Shown: piece after piece, positions 59,423 through 64,000 of the stretch
Numbering within the stretch: the first letter of the stretch is position 1
How the letters are laid out: each line of letters begins with the position of its first letter
NCBI GenBank assembly: GCA_036417435.1
Contig: CM070901.1
Coordinates: forward strand, 9,088,001-9,152,000
Length of the DNA stretch: 64,000 bases
DNA from: Inia geoffrensis
Taxonomy: Eukaryota > Chordata > Mammalia > Artiodactyla > Iniidae
Direction of reading: 5' to 3'
Translations under genes and position numbers: made by a program
Notes under the pieces: model-generated
Database searches by the model: none
Told to the model about the DNA's origin: nothing
The model's input: only the letters and a program-made list of their open reading frames with translations

Positions 59423-59623
59423 TTTTTGTGTGTGGTATGCGGGCCTCTCACTGCTGTGGCCTCTCCCGTTGCGGAGCACAGCCTTCGGACGTGCAGGCTC
59501 GGCGGCCATGGCTCATGGGTCCAGCTGCTCCGCGGCACGTGGTATCCTCCTGGACCAGGGCACAAACCCGTGTGCCCTGCATCGGCAGGCAGACTCTCAA
59601 CCACTGTGCCACCAGGGAAGCCC
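59423..59623 (-). mobile_element. CHR-type SINE, young
   Basis: Complete copy 230 bp from its neighbour in the same orientation. TSD GAAATTAAGCTCTTTT against GAAATTAAACTCTTTT. Confidence 0.93.
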
Positions 59624-60039
59624 GAAATTAAACTCTTTTGATCTGTTTATCCTTATAGCAATATCATATGCTCTTAATTATTCAATAACTTTATAAGACA
59701 ATATATATTAAGTAAATATTATACCTGTTGTTCTTTTATTTTTCAAAATTGTTTTGGCTATGATCTTCCATATACATTTTAAAATCAGCTTGTAAGTTTA
59801 CATGAGAAATCTTTTGGGATACTGACTGGAATAGCATTGGATTTATAGATTACCTTGGAGAAAAATGGCATCTTTATGAACATGGTGTATTTCCCCCAAA
59901 TCTTCTTTCATGACCTTTGATAAGTGGTACATTCTCTATAGATGATCTTGGAAGTTTTCACTTGCTGTTCATTCTGATTAGAATATACTTCTATCAGATT
60001 CTCCATAGCTGCTTTCTGTATGAAATCCCCAGGGTTGCT

Positions 60040-60560
60040 ATAACAATATTACTATGAACTGTGAATTAAAACAACAGAAAATGTGGCCGTCTGCAATCCA
60101 AGAAGCGGGCCCTCATTGGGGAACTGAATCAACCAACACCTTGATCTTGGATTTCCCAGACTTCAGAACTCTGAGAAATAAATGTCAGTTGTTTAAGCCA
60201 CCACATCTGTGATAGTTTGTTATGGCAGCCTGGGCTGACTAGGACAGGGAGAATCCATTCTCTGCCTCTTCTAACTTCTGGTGACTGTTAGCACTCCTTG
60301 ACTTGTGGCTGCATCACTCCAATCTCTGCCTCTGTCTTCACATCGCTTACTCCTCTGTGTCTTTGTCTTCTTTCTGTCTCAAATCTCCATCTGCCTTTCT
60401 CTTATAAAGACATGTCATGGATTTAGTACCCATCTGGACAGTCCAGGATAACCCCCTTATCTCAAGGTGCTCACCTAATCACATCTATAATGCTCCCCTT
60501 TCTAAACACAGTCAACATTTACAAGTTCTGGGGATTAGGACATGGACATATTTGCAGGGG
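60040..60560 (+). repeat. MaLR-type LTR fragments (probable)
   Basis: AACTCTGAGAAATAAATGTC and TTTAAGCCACCACATCTGTG are typical of the 3' part of MLT1-like LTRs. A second block to 60560 (GGCTGCATCACTCCAATCTC) is another old repeat. No retroviral frame is seen. Confidence 0.5.
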
Positions 60561-60899
60561 GGGCACATTTCAACTTATAACATCTTATTAATTCACATCT
60601 CAACTCAAATGTCACCTCCTCAGATGACATTTTCTCTATCTTCTTTATACTCTTGTAGTTGAAATTTTCTTAATAATTAGTTTAATGTTTTATCTGTTGT
60701 CTCTCTTCCTATTTAAAAAAATGTAACTCTTTGCAGGGAGGGACTCTGTTGTATTTATTGCTATTTTTAGGTTGGTATTCTGATAATACACACTGGGAAA
60801 GCTTTATCAGTTGTTTATAGCTGGTGTCTGCTGGTTGTGTATCCATTATAATTGGTCTATGTAATGTTATACTTGTTGCTAGATATTTTATTTTATTTA

Positions 60900-61275
60900 A
60901 TTTTTAAATTTAATTTTATTTATTTTTTTACATAGCAGGTTCTTATTAGTTATCCATTTTATACACATCAGTGTATACATGTCAGTCCCAATCTCCCAAT
61001 TCATCACAGCGCCACCACCACCCCCCTGCCACTTTCCGTGCTTGGTGTCCATACGTTTGTTCTCTACATCTGTGTCTCAATTTCTGCCCTGCAAGCTGGT
61101 TCATCTGTACCATTTTTCTAGGTTCCACATATAGGCGTTAATATACGATATTTGTTTTTCTCTTTCTGACTTAATTCACTCTGTATGACAGTCTCTAGGT
61201 CCATCCACGTCTCTACAAATGACCCAATTTTGTTCCTTTTTATGGCTGAGTAATATTCCATTGTATATATGTGCC
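60900..61275 (-). mobile_element. L1 3' UTR, antisense
   Basis: TTACATAGCAGGTTCTTATT through CTGAGTAATATTCCATTGTA; 5' truncated. Confidence 0.85.
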
Positions 61276-61404
61276 ACATCTATTCAGAAAGATGGAATGA
61301 GATGGAGAGAAATCTGCCCTTTATTGTTGAGATAGATAGATAGTTGCTAATAAGCTACACAATCCAGCCTTTATTTCTCAAGAGACACGTCTGTTTTTTT
61401 CTTT

Positions 61405-61430
61405 TTGTGTGTGCGTGTGTGTGTGTGTGT
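61405..61430. repeat. (TG)n microsatellite, short
   Basis: About 13 units with one CG. Confidence 0.85.
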
Positions 61431-61674
61431 ACATGCACGTGCATTTGACTGAAGATTTTGCAATAAATATCTTGAAATATATTGCTTGAGATTATTTTTG
61501 TTGTGAACAGCATGAACTGATTCTGCCTAATTTATGGGAGAGAAAAGTATCATCATCCTTTGGTTTGATATTGGGGTACATCTTACAATCTAAAGAGTAA
61601 ATGATTAAATTGTGGAAAGGTAAAGAACTGGGGCAGCTCCAAGACTTAGTACCAGGAGCTCATGGACGTTTTCT

Positions 61675-61930
61675 TTCTTTCTTTTTTTTTTTTTTTTTTA
61701 ACATCTTTATTGGAGTATAATTGCTTTACAATGGTGTGTTAATTTCTGCTTTATAACAAAGTGAATCAGCTATACATATACATATATCCCAATATCTCCT
61801 CCCTCTTGCGTCTGCCTCCCACCCTCCCTATCCCATCCCTCAAGGTGGTCACAAAGCCCTGAGCTGATCTCCCTGTACTGTGTGGCCGCTTCCCACTAGC
61901 TATCTATTTTACATCTGGTAGTATATATGT
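61675..61930 (-). mobile_element. L1 3' UTR insertion, 5' truncated
   Basis: Same family as 8221 and 20936. TSD CATGGACGTTTTCT at 61661-61674 against CATGGACATTTTCT at 61931-61944. Confidence 0.92.
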
Positions 61931-61944
61931 CATGGACATTTTCT

Positions 61945-63224
61945 GTAGAATGGTTCTAATGATCTCAGTCTTCATGTCTTTCAATTCTAACTTTCAGAAA
62001 TGCTTTACACTGAGGTTTTTCTTAAATCTGTTTCTGTCATATCTTTGACTTTTAGTGAATTCAGAGGCCGCTCATATTTCCAAATATGTATTCTTCCTCT
62101 TCTCTTGGAAAGATAGAACCCCTGATTTTTAGCTGGGTATGTGAACATAAACAATGAGGACTATATTCCCAAACCTCTTTGGCTTAGATGTGGTCTTATG
62201 ACAAAGTTCTAGTCAAAGAGATGTAAGCAGAAATGCACATGGAGCATTGCAAGAAAGTTTTTAGAAACTTTCTTCAGTCAGTGGCTCCTTTTTGGATACT
62301 TCCTGGAATGGAGATGTAGAGGCTGGAGATCTAACTGACATCTGAGACACAAGAGTTACAGCCACACAGTGGGAGCTGCAGGGAACCTGATTTAATGAAG
62401 ACTTTGGTAGAACTGCCCTACTGTCCCTGTACTCTGCCCATGCGCTTTTATGTGAGAGAGAAATGTGTGTGTGTGTATCACTTGTATATGTGTGATCTCT
62501 TGTATAATTTCACTTAAAAATTATTTTATAAATTTTAGGATTTGTTATAGGATGTGGAGATTGTAGCCTGTGCTCTGCTTTCTTGAAATGGAAGTCCCTT
62601 TGCTCATCTGTCCACTTTTCCTTATTGTAAGAACTCTATGTATATTAAGAAAATTCGTTTTTTGTTTATCATACATATGTTACTAATATTTCCCTGTTTG
62701 TCTTTTGCATATTTTCTTTTTGTTTATATCTTTTGTTCTTCTATACAGCTGTTTTACTATTTAACTAGTCATCTTTATCAGTTTCTTGAGCTTGGTCTCT
62801 TACGTTATTCTCAAGAATGCCTTTTCTACTCCAAGATGATAAAAATGTTTGTTCATATTTTTCCCTGGTACATGTGTAGTTTTATTTAAAAATTAAAATT
62901 CTTTAACTTGGAATTTATTTTTATATAAAGATTAATATAGAGTTACAGCTTTCTCCTCCCAAATGACTAGTCAGTTATCCCTATATTATTTTTTGAGTAA
63001 TCTAATTTTAGGAGCCTCAGGATTTAAACATATGGAAATAGCAAAGTAGAAGTTTACTGTTTATGTATTAAAGCCCCACAGTGTCTTTTCAGATGAATTC
63101 CTTATACCATATGTTCAGTTTTGCACTACAGGTAGAAAAAATACTAGGGGAATACGGAGGAAGGAATAGCTGGCTTTCTGGAGAAATTTTGGAAACCTTT
63201 TGTGATTGTTTTAAAGTATGTCAA
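61945..63224. other. Intergenic, no gene seen
   Basis: 62100-62480 reads like an old interspersed repeat (AAGAGATGTAAGCAGAAATG) of uncertain class; the rest is AT-rich with no gene-like frame. Confidence 0.5.
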
Positions 63225-63710
63225 AATTCTTTGACAATCCTCCCTGCAAAGGTGGAGGCATTACTTGAGCATTTCAGGACTTAGTGATTCACTTCCGATG
63301 AATAGAACGTGGCCGAATAGATAAAAGACACTAGTTTTCTCCTAGCGCGCATGCTCTCTCCCTGTCCCTACCCGCCCCGCAGGTTTCTCACCTAGGCCAG
63401 CTGCCATGTAATCACAAAACTGAAGCCACCCTATAAAGAGGTGCACATTGTGAGGAGCTGAGGCATCCTGCCAGCAGCCAACAAGGGGTTTTGCCAGTAG
63501 CCACATGCAGGAGCCATCTTGGAAGGGGATCCCCAGCCCAGTCAAGACTTCAGATCCCTGCAGCCCCAGTCAGCATCCTGAATGCATGAGATGCCCTCTG
63601 TTGGAACCACCAGCTAAGCTCCATCCAAATTCCTGACCACAAAAACTATGATATAATAAATGTTTCTTGTTTTGACAGTGGCCCTGTTTTAGAGTAACTT
63701 ACTACACTCA
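63225..63710 (+). repeat. MLT1-like MaLR LTR relic
   Basis: CAGGAGCCATCTTGGAAGG, CAGTCAAGACTTCAGATCCC and ATAATAAATGTTTCTTGTTT give the expected LTR order. Solitary LTR; no internal coding sequence. Confidence 0.7.
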
Positions 63711-64000
63711 TTTGACAACCAAAACACTTTGAGGAGAGAGTATAATTTGAGTCGGTTCTTGAAGGACCAGTAGGAAAAGTTATTTTTATTTTTTTTAGTA
63801 AAGAAGTTGGGGAAGGGCATTCTAAGCGTAGTAGATGTCGTACATGAAGTCAAAGAAAAGTTGTGATGTATTCAGGAATAATTTAAAATATCTAATGAGT
63901 ATAATGAGACCCAAGAATACTACACAGTGGGGAGCTCATGAATTGAGTTTAAAGCTTGTGAAAGGTTTTTTGCAAAGCTAAGAAGCTTAGACTTTGTCTT

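Overview
The window is nuclear DNA of a cetacean (whale, dolphin or porpoise). The main reason is about 21 copies of a tRNA-derived SINE of the CHR type, the family found in Cetacea and related Cetartiodactyla. Fourteen of these are young, GC-rich copies about 200 bp long, many still with clear target-site duplications. Cetartiodactyl-type L1 3' ends, MIR/L2 relics, a mariner MITE and CpG-poor intergenic DNA agree with this. The species cannot be named from the sequence.

Only one protein-coding gene can be supported: RGS2 (regulator of G-protein signalling 2), on the minus strand, with coding sequence from 31998 down to 29405. All five exons, all four introns with GT-AG ends, a TATA box with GC boxes and a CCAAT box in a CpG island, and a probable poly(A) signal are visible. 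The spliced frame has 211 codons plus a stop, the same length as human RGS2. The RGS domain is nearly unchanged from human, while the N-terminal regulatory part has diverged and carries proline at position 2.

Layout. 1-28700: gene desert 3' of RGS2, full of SINEs and L1 fragments, with a nested L1 complex at 13490-16880, a hexanucleotide array at 21607, a mariner MITE at 24984 and a cluster of nuclear-receptor half-sites at 28524. 28740-32480: RGS2 with its UTRs, promoter and CpG island. 32485-37796: unique upstream DNA with little repeat content, including an unusual two-way hairpin at 34228. 37797-40500: a long SINE, then a minus-strand coiled-coil pseudogene split by a young SINE, then an unassigned tract. 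40500-64000: gene desert with an L2, a 2.8-kb L1 with a 5' inversion (48573-51325), MIRs, a MER2-like element, microsatellites and MaLR-type LTR fragments.

No second intact gene, functional RNA gene, CRISPR array or other undescribed multi-gene system is seen. Most of the longer open frames are SINE, L1 or microsatellite sequence. The most notable leads are the RGS2 N-terminus, the pseudogene that stays in frame across its SINE, the DR4 cluster and the two-way hairpin.
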